Assembly (NCBI RefSeq): GCF_000007665.1 | Contig: NC_006087.1 | Span: 496,001-560,000, forward strand | Length of the DNA: 64,000 nucleotides | Direction of reading: 5' to 3' | Source: Leifsonia xyli subsp. xyli str. CTCB07 | GTDB taxonomy: Bacteria; Actinomycetota; Actinomycetes; Actinomycetales; Microbacteriaceae | Shown: one piece after another, positions 56,552 through 64,000 of the stretch | Layout: each line of letters starts with the position of its first letter | Position numbering within the stretch: the stretch's first letter is position 1 | Position numbers and translations under genes: made by a program | Notes under the pieces: model-generated | What the model was told of the DNA's origin: nothing | Database searches by the model: none | The model's input: the letters and a program-made list of their open reading frames with translations, nothing else

Positions 56552-59526
56552 ATGCAACGCGCCTCCATCAGAACCGTCCGAGGGGCATCCGCGGTGCTCC
56601 TCACGCTCTCGCTAATCGGGACCGTGGCGATTGAGGCTCCCGCTGCGGCGGGAGCGAAAACGTACCCGTACACTCTGAACTCCGGTCAGCTCGCCATCGG
56701 TTTCGCGAGCGACGGGAGCATTCAGTAGCTGAAGATCCCGGGCGATCTCTACGACAAGCAGTACGTCATGAATCCCGACGTCGCCCCAGACCAGGGGAAT
56801 GAGCCCGACGCCAAGTACAAGCAGTGGCTCGGGAACGTCCTCTTCTCCTACGCCACCGGTCCCGGCGACACGACTGTCAGAGGCGTCGGCTCCACCCCCT
56901 GGCGGACCGCCTGGACAACGCAGTCCTCGGACGGGCGCACGGTGAGTGCGACAGCGGATTCGGTGACGATCACGTATCAGAACTCCGCCAAAGATCAGGG
57001 CATCTCCGGATTCGCCTTCACCGAGAACTACTCCTTCGACACCGATGGCTCGCTCGTGTGGAAGCAGACCGTCACCAACACATCGGGCCGGCGGCTCGTC
57101 ATCGGCGATTGGGGGATACCCGTCCCCAACAACGAACTGTGGAAGGGCGGCGACGAGATCTACGAGACGCGGACGATCGCTCACTCGTACATCGGGAAGA
57201 ACAGTTCCTCTATCGCCATCGGGCGCCCGAGCGGTCAGGGTCCGTCGATCCTGCTGTCCTCCGACTCCGCGACCGGATCGGGATTCGAGTACCAGGATCG
57301 CTGGCGCACGCAGGAGGTCGGGGACACATCGTGGGCATGGAACTCCAGCGACGAGGGCTCCAACCTCAAGGGCCTCAACGTGTACTACCCGAAATCGATG
57401 GCGATCCAAAAGACCAACCGCGGATATCTGGAGTCGACCGCGTTGAACCTGGGCTCCGGGAGAAGCAAGACCTTGACCTATCGCATCGCCAAGACCACGT
57501 CGGACGCCGACCGTCAGGATGCGCTGTACGCCCAGGGTTCGCTCGATGTCGCCGTGCAGCCGGGGATGGTGGTCCCATACGACCAGCAGGTGGAGATCGG
57601 GATCCGGGTCAAAGGGTCGATCTCCTCGGTGACGGCCAAGAACCTCAACGATCTCCACGGCCTCTCGCCGACCACTCCGTCGGTAAGTCTCAACCGCACC
57701 AACGGTGCGTACTCGATCTATCGGCTCGGCTTCGAACGCACCCAACTTAGCAACAACCAGGTGACCGTCGCCTACAAAGACTCGGCGGGAAGGCCGCGGT
57801 CCTCGGTGCTGCAGTTCTTCGTCATCGACAAGCCCGCTTCGCTCCTCAACGACCACGCCAACTTCATGGTGACGAGACAGCAGTGGACTGCGGCCGATGG
57901 CCTCTCGCCGTCCGACATCCGCTATGGCACCTACGACGACTGGATGATGAACGCCTCCGATGGCTCGGTGCCAACGTCGAGCAGCCCTCCGCAGGGGCGC
58001 CGCAACGAGTACAACGGCTATTGGGGACTGGGAGACGATTGGGGCCTCACCCACGGTGAGTTCCTGGCCGCGAAGAACAGCGTTCTGCCGGTCGCCGGCG
58101 AGGTGTCATCGCTCGACATGTATCTGGAGAAGGCCGTGTGGGAGAACCTGATGGGAAACACCCCTGACAGCCCGGAACCGAGCTACCTCGTCTACGACTT
58201 CTGGGAGCAGGGCAAACCTGGTTCGGCGAATGACACGCCGAGCTACCGGGGGGTATGCCTATCCACACGTCTAAAATACCTTCTTCGGCATGTACCAGAT
58301 CGAGAAGAAGTACCCCAGTCTGGTGGCCTACACCCACCCGGCGACCTGGTTCCTGAACGTCGCTTTCAACGTGTTCGAGAAGCTCTACAGCGATTCGATC
58401 TCGTACAACTGGAGCACGGGGCTGAGGGCGAGCAGACCACACCCGCTCTCATCGCCGCATTGCGGGCAGAGGGGATGACGAGCCAGGCGGACGAGGTGGT
58501 GTCGAAGATGGCGACGAAGTACAGCAACTTCGCCTCCAGCAAGTATCCCTACGGATCGGAGTACTCGTTCGACAACACCGGTGAGGAGGCCGTCTACACA
58601 CTGGCCGCGTTGAACCTGAGTTCGGATCGCACGAACGCTCTGCGCATCATGCGGGACATCGTCGCGAAAACGCGGGCCACTCGCGGGCAGACGCCGGTCT
58701 TGTACTGGTACGCGGACCCGACCACGAACCTCGGGGAGAGCTGGTGGGAGTCGCAGTACAGCGCTGCCCTCGCGGGGTACACGATGGATGACTCAACCGA
58801 ACGTCCGCTCTGCAAACGGGACCCGATGCGGTGTCATCGAGCCAGCGGTCGGTCATGGAGCGCCTCAACTACGGCGCCAAGCTCATGAACCTGGCCAATG
58901 TCAACTCCGGGCAGATCAGCGACGTCGCCGCCAATATCGGCGCGTCGGCGTGGACCTACCAGGCGGAGAAAGGCACTCTCGGGACGCTCGGCCTCGGTGG
59001 AGGCACAAACGTCCAGCTCCTCAACGGTCGGCGCGGAATGACCGGCGAGTCCGATCTGGGGCTCTGGGGCGCTGTGCAGACTCTGAGCACAGACCTCGTC
59101 ACCGACGACCCGATCTTCGGCACAGTCGTTTACGGCGGCAGCGAAAGCTCCGATCGGTACTCGTACACTGTGCTGCCATCGGACGGCCTCCAGCAGTGGC
59201 TGAACCTCGTGACGCAGCAACTGTCGGTGCAGTTGGGGAATGACCGCTACACCCAGGCGATCGTTGGCAAGGACAGCGCCGATCTGAGGCTGGACATGAC
59301 GAATGTGTCGGGGACGGCGCATACGGGCGTCCTCCAGGTGTCGGGGATGGCCCAAGGAAGCTACGACGTGGTGGTCGACGGAACGAGCCAGGGCACGGTG
59401 GACAACGACACCCCAGCCGGAGCCGTCGCCTCGCCTCTGCAAGTGTCGTATAATGTCCCTGCGGGAAGCTCGTTCATTCTCCACCTGGTCTCCCTCACGT
59501 CCCACGCCAAAGCGCGCCGACGGTGA
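56552..59526 (+). pseudogene. DUF5695 secreted glycan-associated protein, several lesions
   Basis: A signal peptide (residues 1-34, ending APAAAGAKTY) starts at ATG 56552. TAG at 56726-56728 stops it after 58 codons. The frame continues in phase as KIPGDLYDKQYVMNPDVAPD to about 58245, shifts (FFGMYQIEKKYPSLVAYTHP in another frame), returns near 58425 as ALIAALRAEGMTSQADEVVS, and shifts again near 58800 before NYGAKLMNLANVNSGQISDV to the end at 59526. Pieced together it is about 990 residues, a large beta-rich protein with a helical (glycosidase-like) middle, fitting DUF5695. Secretion and size suggest polysaccharide degradation or binding. It has its own promoter. Confidence 0.75.
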
Positions 59527-59975
59527 CCGCGGGACCGGGGCAGCAGTCCGGGCTGAGAAGGGTCTCGACCTGATCGTGCTCGCCGGTTGGGCGAGCGAAG
59601 CGGCCTCGGCTCGCCACCGAATCTGAATCAGGTTCCGGCACACACAGACATCACGTGCCGGTCTCTCCGCGGGAGGCGACGGCTCCTGCGGTGCGAACGG
59701 CCAGAGCCCGGCAACGCGCTCAGCGCTGCCACTCTCGTCCCCGGCCTCCCCGCGCTGAAGGTCGCGCATGGCCGGAGCCGGGCTTCGCCGCTTCGTCGTG
59801 TTCGAGAACGGTGAGCTCGGGCTGGGGGCGGAAGAGGCAGACTGCGCTGCACGGTGAGCGCCTCGGCGGCGCGGCTCTGCCGGACGCAACCGCTGAGGTC
59901 TCCACACCGCACCGGCCTCTCGCCGACACGCGGAGACATCGCTGGTTCGCCTGCGCGCGTTTTCCTCCATAACAT
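59527..59975. other. Intergenic stretch of about 450 bases
   Basis: No gene with recognisable features is present on either strand. The reading frames here are short and lack ribosome-binding sites. No repeat or hairpin stands out. Confidence 0.45.
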
Positions 59976-60524
59976 GTGAGCATCATGCATGAAAGCACCG
60001 TCCAGCGAGTCGACGATGTCGAGCTGGCCCTCGACCTCGCGAATGGACTCAGCCAGTGGCGTCGCGGTCGGCTGGCGTCCTCCGTCCTCGTCCACGACAC
60101 GGACGTCGGCGTCCTTGTCCAGCGTCTGCCCGACAGCATGCGGTTGCGCCGGTTGCGCCGCGAACTGCGCGCCGTGTTCGCTGCGAAGACCCTTGCGGAG
60201 GCATGCGGCATCCTGAACGGGATGCTGGCCGGCGCCGGTGCGAACCCCGTGCTCGTGATCGGTCCGACCGGACGCTGGCAGCTCCGGCTGCGAAGCACTC
60301 GTCCCGATCCTCTCTCCCGCACGGCCGTGAACACGGCGACCGCTCTGGCCGAACTGGTCGGCGACGAGAGTGGCTGGGATGGTTTGCGCCGCTGCTCCGC
60401 CGAACGCTGCGACGACTACTTCCTCGATCGCTCGCGCAATGCCTCGCGTCGCTACTGCTCCCGGACGTGCGCCAACAGGATGAACGCGCGCTCGTTCCGC
60501 CGCCGGCGGCAGGGCGACGAGTGA
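59976..60524 (+). CDS. CGNR-type zinc finger protein with ABATE-like N-terminal domain
   Basis: The protein has 182 residues from GTG 59976 (ATG 59985 is equally possible; neither has a clear ribosome-binding site). Residues about 15-130 are helical with VELALDLANGLSQWRRGRLA and a TAVNTATALAELVGD segment, like the ABATE stress-response domain. The C-terminal finger is RRCSAERCDDYFLDRSRN then RRYCSRTCANRMNARSFRRR: four cysteines in order, with CANR in place of the usual CGNR. The basic end should bind DNA or RNA. A transcriptional role is inferred from the family. Confidence 0.72.
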   Translation: MSIMHESTVQRVDDVELALDLANGLSQWRRGRLASSVLVHDTDVGVLVQRLPDSMRLRRLRRELRAVFAAKTLAEACGILNGMLAGAGANPVLVIGPTGRWQLRLRSTRPDPLSRTAVNTATALAELVGDESGWDGLRRCSAERCDDYFLDRSRNASRRYCSRTCANRMNARSFRRRRQGDE

Positions 60525-60646
60525 CGCGATCGTCCCCTGCCGCGGGACCGTCCGCGACGGCGCTTCCGGGCGTAGCGCTGCTCTCTCCATTCGCCGGGGC
60601 TTTCGGGGCTGAACTCCGCCGCCGTTGACTCCGCCGCCTATGGCTC

Positions 60647-60718
60647 GCGTCGCGCTGACTGCTTTGATGCGTCGCGCTGACTGTGCTGCGCTGACTGCGT
60701 CGCGTTGACTGCTTTGGC
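60647..60718. repeat. Degenerate tandem repeat, unit about 22 bases
   Basis: Unit 1 (60647-60668) and unit 4 (60697-60718) differ at three of 22 positions; unit 2 (60669-60687) and the partial unit 3 (60688-60696) share the GCGTCGCGCTGACT core. It lies between the zinc finger gene and DUF1905. Confidence 0.65.
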
Positions 60719-60772
60719 CTTCGCTCGCCGTGCAGTCGGCTGATCAGCCTCCTGTCCCGGCGAAGCCCGGGC

Positions 60773-61090
60773 TCACAGCCCGCTCGCCGAGGAAACCGTT
60801 TCCACCCCCAACCGCACCGTATCTCCGATCTCGACTCCCTCCCGTCGCCGCACCGTTCCCTTGATCGCTACCACGTACGCGCCCTCCGCGCTCTCCGGGA
60901 ACACCGATGTCGACCACCGCGACCCGCCGAGCGTGACCTCGACTCTCACCGATCCGAATCCCGCCTGTGGATGCGGCTGCGACCGGATCTCCTCTGACAC
61001 TTCCTCCGGGAGCCTCGCGAACACCCACAGATCGCGTCGGGCCGCCCATCGGAACAGCTCCGCTTCGAATTCATAGCGCACACCGGCCAT
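60773..61090 (-). CDS. DUF1905 family protein
   Basis: The protein has 105 residues: VRYEFEAELFRWAARRDLWV, FARLPEEVSEEI, GSVRVEVTLGGSRWSTSVFP and GAYVVAIKGTVRRREGVEIG, ending GDTVRLGVE. This is DUF1905, a small beta-barrel. In other proteins DUF1905 is fused to YdeI-type domains, so the broken YdeI-like gene at 52.5 kb may be of the same functional system. CAGAGT lies six bases before ATG 61090, so it may be leaderless. Confidence 0.78.
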   Translation of the reverse strand: MAGVRYEFEAELFRWAARRDLWVFARLPEEVSEEIRSQPHPQAGFGSVRVEVTLGGSRWSTSVFPESAEGAYVVAIKGTVRRREGVEIGDTVRLGVETVSSASGL

Positions 61091-61096
61091 GAACCC

Positions 61097-61102
61097 ACTC
61101 TG
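61097..61102 (-). promoter_or_regulatory. -10-like CAGAGT, probably leaderless start
   Basis: CAGAGT on the minus strand, GGGTTC, then ATG 61090. Confidence 0.3.
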
Positions 61103-61285
61103 CCACCGGCCACCGACATCCGGACGCTGTCTGGACGGCGCGAGCGTGCGTGATCCCAGGGTGGGTCCGGCCTCGTCGCACCGCTGCCGGCATCCCGAAG
61201 GAACCGCCGCGGATAGCCCTCCACTTAGCGCCTTTGGACCGGTATTCTCGCCTCAACGACCACCCAGCGTCTAAGGAGGCCCGCG

Positions 61286-61684
61286 TTGCCCAAACGTCCC
61301 GGTTCCGTCACTTTCGTCGCCGTGCTCGCCTACATCAACGGCGTGCTGAGCATCGTCGGCGGCGCGATCGTCTTGTTCGTGCGCGACTCGATGGCCCGGG
61401 CAGACGACACTGGTGCGCTTGCCGGCATCACGACCTCGGCGATCCTGTCGATCGTCATCGGGATCGTCGTCCTCCTCGTCGCCCGCGGTCTCCTGAACGG
61501 CAACACGTTCTCCCGCGCCGTGGTGACCATCGTCATGATCATCAGCGTTCTGAACGGCATCCTGCAACTGCTCACGCACCAGCTCGCCGGCGGTGTCGTG
61601 GAGATTCTGTGGGCGTTCCTCGTGCTGTCCCTACTGTTCACCGCTCGTGCCAATGCGTTCTTCCACGCCCGGCCATCAAACTGA
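61286..61684 (+). CDS. Four-helix membrane protein of unknown function
   Basis: The protein has 132 residues from TTG 61286. The start is fixed by AAGGAGG six bases upstream, which is the best ribosome-binding site near. Four hydrophobic segments: FVAVLAYINGVLSIVGGAIV, ILSIVIGIVVLLVARGLL, VVTIVMIISVLNGILQLLTH and ILWAFLVLSLLFTARANAFF. I do not recognise a named family. It stands alone; nothing suggests a partner. Confidence 0.7.
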   Translation: MPKRPGSVTFVAVLAYINGVLSIVGGAIVLFVRDSMARADDTGALAGITTSAILSIVIGIVVLLVARGLLNGNTFSRAVVTIVMIISVLNGILQLLTHQLAGGVVEILWAFLVLSLLFTARANAFFHARPSN

Positions 61685-61751
61685 GCCATGAGACAGAATG
61701 GGGGCGGGGCGCTGTCATCGGCGCCCCGCGATCGAAGGGATGTGGGCAGGA

Positions 61752-62378
61752 ATGCGCTGGCCGAAGTGGCTCTGGCGAGGTCCAGACCGAACGGTGAGGA
61801 CGCGTCCGTTCGATGAGGCCGCTCTGCCGAAGCCGTCCGCTCCGACACGGGAGCAGTCCGTCGAGGAAGGTATGCTCCTCGCGGAATACGCCACCCGCAT
61901 GGTCATGAAGAACCACATCATGGTCGACACCATCCAAGATGGCCATGACTACGTTCCCTCGCGGCACACCGCGGAGGCTGCCGCCATGCTGCGCGTGCTC
62001 GCCGCCGAGCAAGGCGAGGCCGCAGGACGGCTCGACGAGGACCTGTCCATAGCCGAGGGGCTCAGCGGCGATGCGCAGCATCCTCACGACTACCGCGATG
62101 TCGATGTCGCGAACCTGCGTCTGCGCCGGGACTCCGCCACGGATCTCGCCACCGCCCTCCGCGCCAAGTCGGACTCGGAGGAAGAGCTGCTCGCTCTCGT
62201 GGAGCGCGGTCGCCGCGACGCCTGGGATGAGATCGGGCAGGCGATCGAGGCCAGCCTAGACGCTTTCAGCGGCGTCGAGGCGTTGAAAGCCGACTACGAG
62301 CGCGAGAGGCCGGCACGCCTCAAGCTTCTGATCTGGCGCGACCTCGCACAGCTGCGGGAAGAGCGAACGGGGTACTGA
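61752..62378 (+). CDS. Hypothetical acidic, helical cytoplasmic protein
   Basis: The protein has 208 residues from ATG 61752 (an ATG 12 bases earlier or 61698 are alternatives; GAAGGG lies about 12 bases before 61752). It begins MRWPKWLWRGPDRT, then has long amphipathic helices: QSVEEGMLLAEYATRMVMKN, AMLRVLAAEQGEAAGRLDED and DSEEELLALVERGRRDAWDE, ending in an Arg/Leu-rich helix. No membrane segment and no known domain are seen. It may be a coiled-coil or scaffold protein. Confidence 0.6.
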   Translation: MRWPKWLWRGPDRTVRTRPFDEAALPKPSAPTREQSVEEGMLLAEYATRMVMKNHIMVDTIQDGHDYVPSRHTAEAAAMLRVLAAEQGEAAGRLDEDLSIAEGLSGDAQHPHDYRDVDVANLRLRRDSATDLATALRAKSDSEEELLALVERGRRDAWDEIGQAIEASLDAFSGVEALKADYERERPARLKLLIWRDLAQLREERTGY

Positions 62379-62588
62379 CCGCGTCAGCGGCGTCTGCGGT
62401 GAGAGACTCGCCGCTGGCAGGAGCGTTCGGGGCTCTGCCGGCACTCGGCGGTCTCCGTTCGAGTGTCTGTGAACGCAATGCGTGCCGGTGGGGGAAGCCC
62501 GGCGCCCGCACACCGTTCTCGCGATGCCGCCCACCGTGCGTGCCTCTCGATCGCTTGTCGCCGGGGCCTCGGCCGGTCTTGAATATGA

Positions 62589-62600
62589 CCCATTAATGGG
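62589..62600. promoter_or_regulatory. 12-base perfect palindrome before the HTH-like gene
   Basis: CCCATTAATGGG, in an AT-rich patch 41 bases upstream of the start of the next gene. Candidate operator. Confidence 0.4.
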
Positions 62601-62640
62601 CTACATTTACCATCTCCATACGGCAAACGGGGGACTCATC

Positions 62641-63270
62641 ATGCTGAACATCTCATTAGTGGACGACTCTTGCGCGCAGATCGAGTCGTCCCTCATCACG
62701 GTCGAAGACGAGGCGCTCACCTGCTGGGACAACGCCAGCGAACGCACCATCGCGCGCTACTCTCTCCGCGAGGTGCTCAGCGTCCAGTTCACCTCGCCGG
62801 GAGAGGGCCGAGGACGCTGCCAGAGAGGACGCGCTGACCAAGCGCATCCCAACGCCTACCGCCGCTGGACAGAAGAGGACGAGAACCGGATCGTTGACTT
62901 CTATCACCGTGGTGTGAGCTTCCCGGAGATAGCGGCAGCCGTCGGGCGCCGGGTCGGAGGCGTCCGATCGCGGCTGGTGCTTCTCGGGGTGATCGAACCG
63001 GAGCCGGGAGACAGATCAGCTTCCCCGGCATCGCGTTCGTGCGAGAGCGTGCGCGACTCCTGCGGCAGCCGGGACGCCCGGAGCGCGGGGCGGATATCGT
63101 TGCGGACACACCGGCTCCGGAGAGATCGCAGATCGTTCTGCCGGAGCCTGCCGGTGGTGCCCCGGCCGCGTCCGTCTCTGTTGATGCCGAGTTGGAATGG
63201 ACCCTTTTGCGCCGATTTGGGGTGGACCCCTTCTTCGTTGGTTGAGCTTAGTTCTTGTCGGTCTGTTTGA
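62641..63270 (+). CDS. SANT/Myb-like HTH protein, end altered by an IS
   Basis: The protein has 209 residues from ATG 62641, with GGGGGAC about six bases upstream. Residues about 77-120 contain YRRWTEEDENRIVDFYHRGV, then SFPEIAAAVGRRVGGVRSRL: a SANT/Myb-like helix-turn-helix as in small actinobacterial regulators. The N-terminal 70 residues are mixed and not recognised. From about residue 125 the sequence is Arg/Ser/Pro rich and the last 30 residues come from the left end of the IS21-type element (from 63179), so the native C-terminus is lost or out of frame; another frame reads RQISFPGIAFVRERARLLRQ. It is probably damaged. Confidence 0.5.
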   Translation: MLNISLVDDSCAQIESSLITVEDEALTCWDNASERTIARYSLREVLSVQFTSPGEGRGRCQRGRADQAHPNAYRRWTEEDENRIVDFYHRGVSFPEIAAAVGRRVGGVRSRLVLLGVIEPEPGDRSASPASRSCESVRDSCGSRDARSAGRISLRTHRLRRDRRSFCRSLPVVPRPRPSLLMPSWNGPFCADLGWTPSSLVELSSCRSV

Positions 63271-64000
63271 TGAGGTCGCGGCGTCCGTGGGTGCGGTAGG
63301 AGTCTCCGTTGAGGGTGAGGACTTCGGAGTGGTGGACGAGGCGGTCGATCATCGCTGAAGCGACGACGTCGTCTCCGAAGATCTCGCCCCAGCGGCTGAA
63401 CGGCAGGTTGCTGGTGACCATGATCGAGCCCTGTTCGTAACGGGACGCGACGAGTTGGAAGAACAGGTTCGCGGAGTCGGTGTCGAAGGGGATGTAGCCG
63501 ATCTCGTCGATGATGATGAGCTTGTAACGGCGGATCTTCTTCAGTTCGGCTTCGAGCTGTCCCTGGTGGTGAGCGGCCGCGAGGCGGGCGATCCAGTTGT
63601 TCGCGGTGTCGAACAAGACACTGTGCCCGGAGTGAGTGGCCTTGACGCCAAGACCGATCGCGAGGTGGGTCTTCCCGATCCCGGGAGGGCCGAGGAGGAT
63701 CACGTTCTCCGCTTTCACGACGAACGTCGATGTCGCCAGGTGTGCGAGAAGATCCTTGCGCAGCGACGGGAGGTGGTCGAGGTTGAAGTCCTCCAAGGTT
63801 TTGATCGCGGGGAAGTGCGCGGTCCGGATTCGCATCGTGGTGCCCGCTGATTCCCGGTCCGCGAGCTGGCGTTCCAGGACCGCGGCGAGGTATTCCTCAT
63901 GCGCCCAGTTCTCGTCTCTGGCTCGGCCGGCGAGGTCTTCCCAAACCCTCCCGATCGTTGGCGTCTTCAACGCCCGGGCGAGATAGGCAAGCTTCGAGGA
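63179..64000 (-). mobile_element. IS21-family insertion sequence, left part, runs past the window
   Basis: The left end begins TGTTGATGCCGAG, followed by two related repeats, TGGAATGGACCC and TGGGGTGGACCCC, typical of the ends of IS21-type elements. Inside is the istB gene on the minus strand; istA lies beyond the window. The right end cannot be seen, so the exact boundary is inferred. Confidence 0.65.
63248..64000 (-). CDS. istB: IstB-like ATPase of an IS21-family element, 5' end beyond window
   Basis: At least 250 residues are visible; the frame is open to base 64000 (SSKLAYLARALKTPTIGRVW), so the start lies outside. Walker A is LLGPPGIGKTHLAIGLGVKA, Walker B is KLIIIDEIGYIPFD, and MVTSNLPFSRWGEIF follows. 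IstB is the AAA+ helper that assists the IstA transposase in target choice and strand transfer. The stop TAA/TAG end lies 70 bases from the element's left terminus. No lesion is seen in the visible part. Confidence 0.88.
   Translation of the reverse strand, partial: SSKLAYLARALKTPTIGRVWEDLAGRARDENWAHEEYLAAVLERQLADRESAGTTMRIRTAHFPAIKTLEDFNLDHLPSLRKDLLAHLATSTFVVKAENVILLGPPGIGKTHLAIGLGVKATHSGHSVLFDTANNWIARLAAAHHQGQLEAELKKIRRYKLIIIDEIGYIPFDTDSANLFFQLVASRYEQGSIMVTSNLPFSRWGEIFGDDVVASAMIDRLVHHSEVLTLNGDSYRTHGRRDLIKQTDKN

Overview
The window is GC-rich (high-GC actinobacterial codon use, many GTG starts) and carries whiB2, mtrA-mtrB-lpqB, secA, hpf, DUF3499 and a phosphomannomutase in the order known from the secA1 to whiB2 region of Mycobacterium. 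Gene content, the dense pseudogenes and the insertion sequences fit a Microbacteriaceae genome under reduction; Leifsonia (for example L. xyli) is my best guess, by inference and not by a search.

Region 1 (1-27 kb) is a cell-envelope polysaccharide and wall-remodelling locus. It holds glycosyltransferases, a Wzm/Wzt exporter, a GH25 muramidase, a secreted protein sharing the muramidase's repeat module, a DUF2142 membrane protein, a three-gene nucleotide-sugar module (4,6-dehydratase, RmlD-like reductase, 2-epimerase), a flippase-like protein, two neighbouring O-antigen-ligase-like proteins, manA and galE. A 4-epimerase and an acyl-CoA dehydrogenase in it are broken.

Region 2 (27-41 kb) runs whiB2, a giant glycosyltransferase/membrane protein, DUF5719, an IS481-type element, an Amidase_6 secreted protein, a Zincin-like gene, DUF3499 and manB. 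A deletion scar then joins the 5' part of sahH to a truncated moxR. The rest of the moxR operon (DUF4350, DUF4129, a membrane protein) follows on the minus strand, with DUF4350 frameshifted.

Region 3 (41-50 kb) is conserved core: mtrA, mtrB, lpqB, comF, hpf and secA. Two-component signalling, ribosome hibernation and protein export sit together, with clear hairpin terminators after hpf and secA.

Region 4 (50-64 kb) is looser. It has an IS30-type element beside a broken YdeI-like gene, a class A penicillin-binding protein with a PASTA domain, a multiply broken DUF5695 gene, small hypothetical genes, and an IS21-type element running off the right edge.

Three signals go beyond gene calling. 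Several genes have a TANNNT-like hexamer 6-8 bases before the start codon and no good ribosome-binding site, which suggests leaderless mRNAs. A C11/G10 inverted homopolymer pair lies between the divergent wall genes at 7.6 kb. The IS481 target site CCTAGG supplies the stop codons of both the interrupted locus and the transposase. No tRNA, rRNA or CRISPR array was seen.
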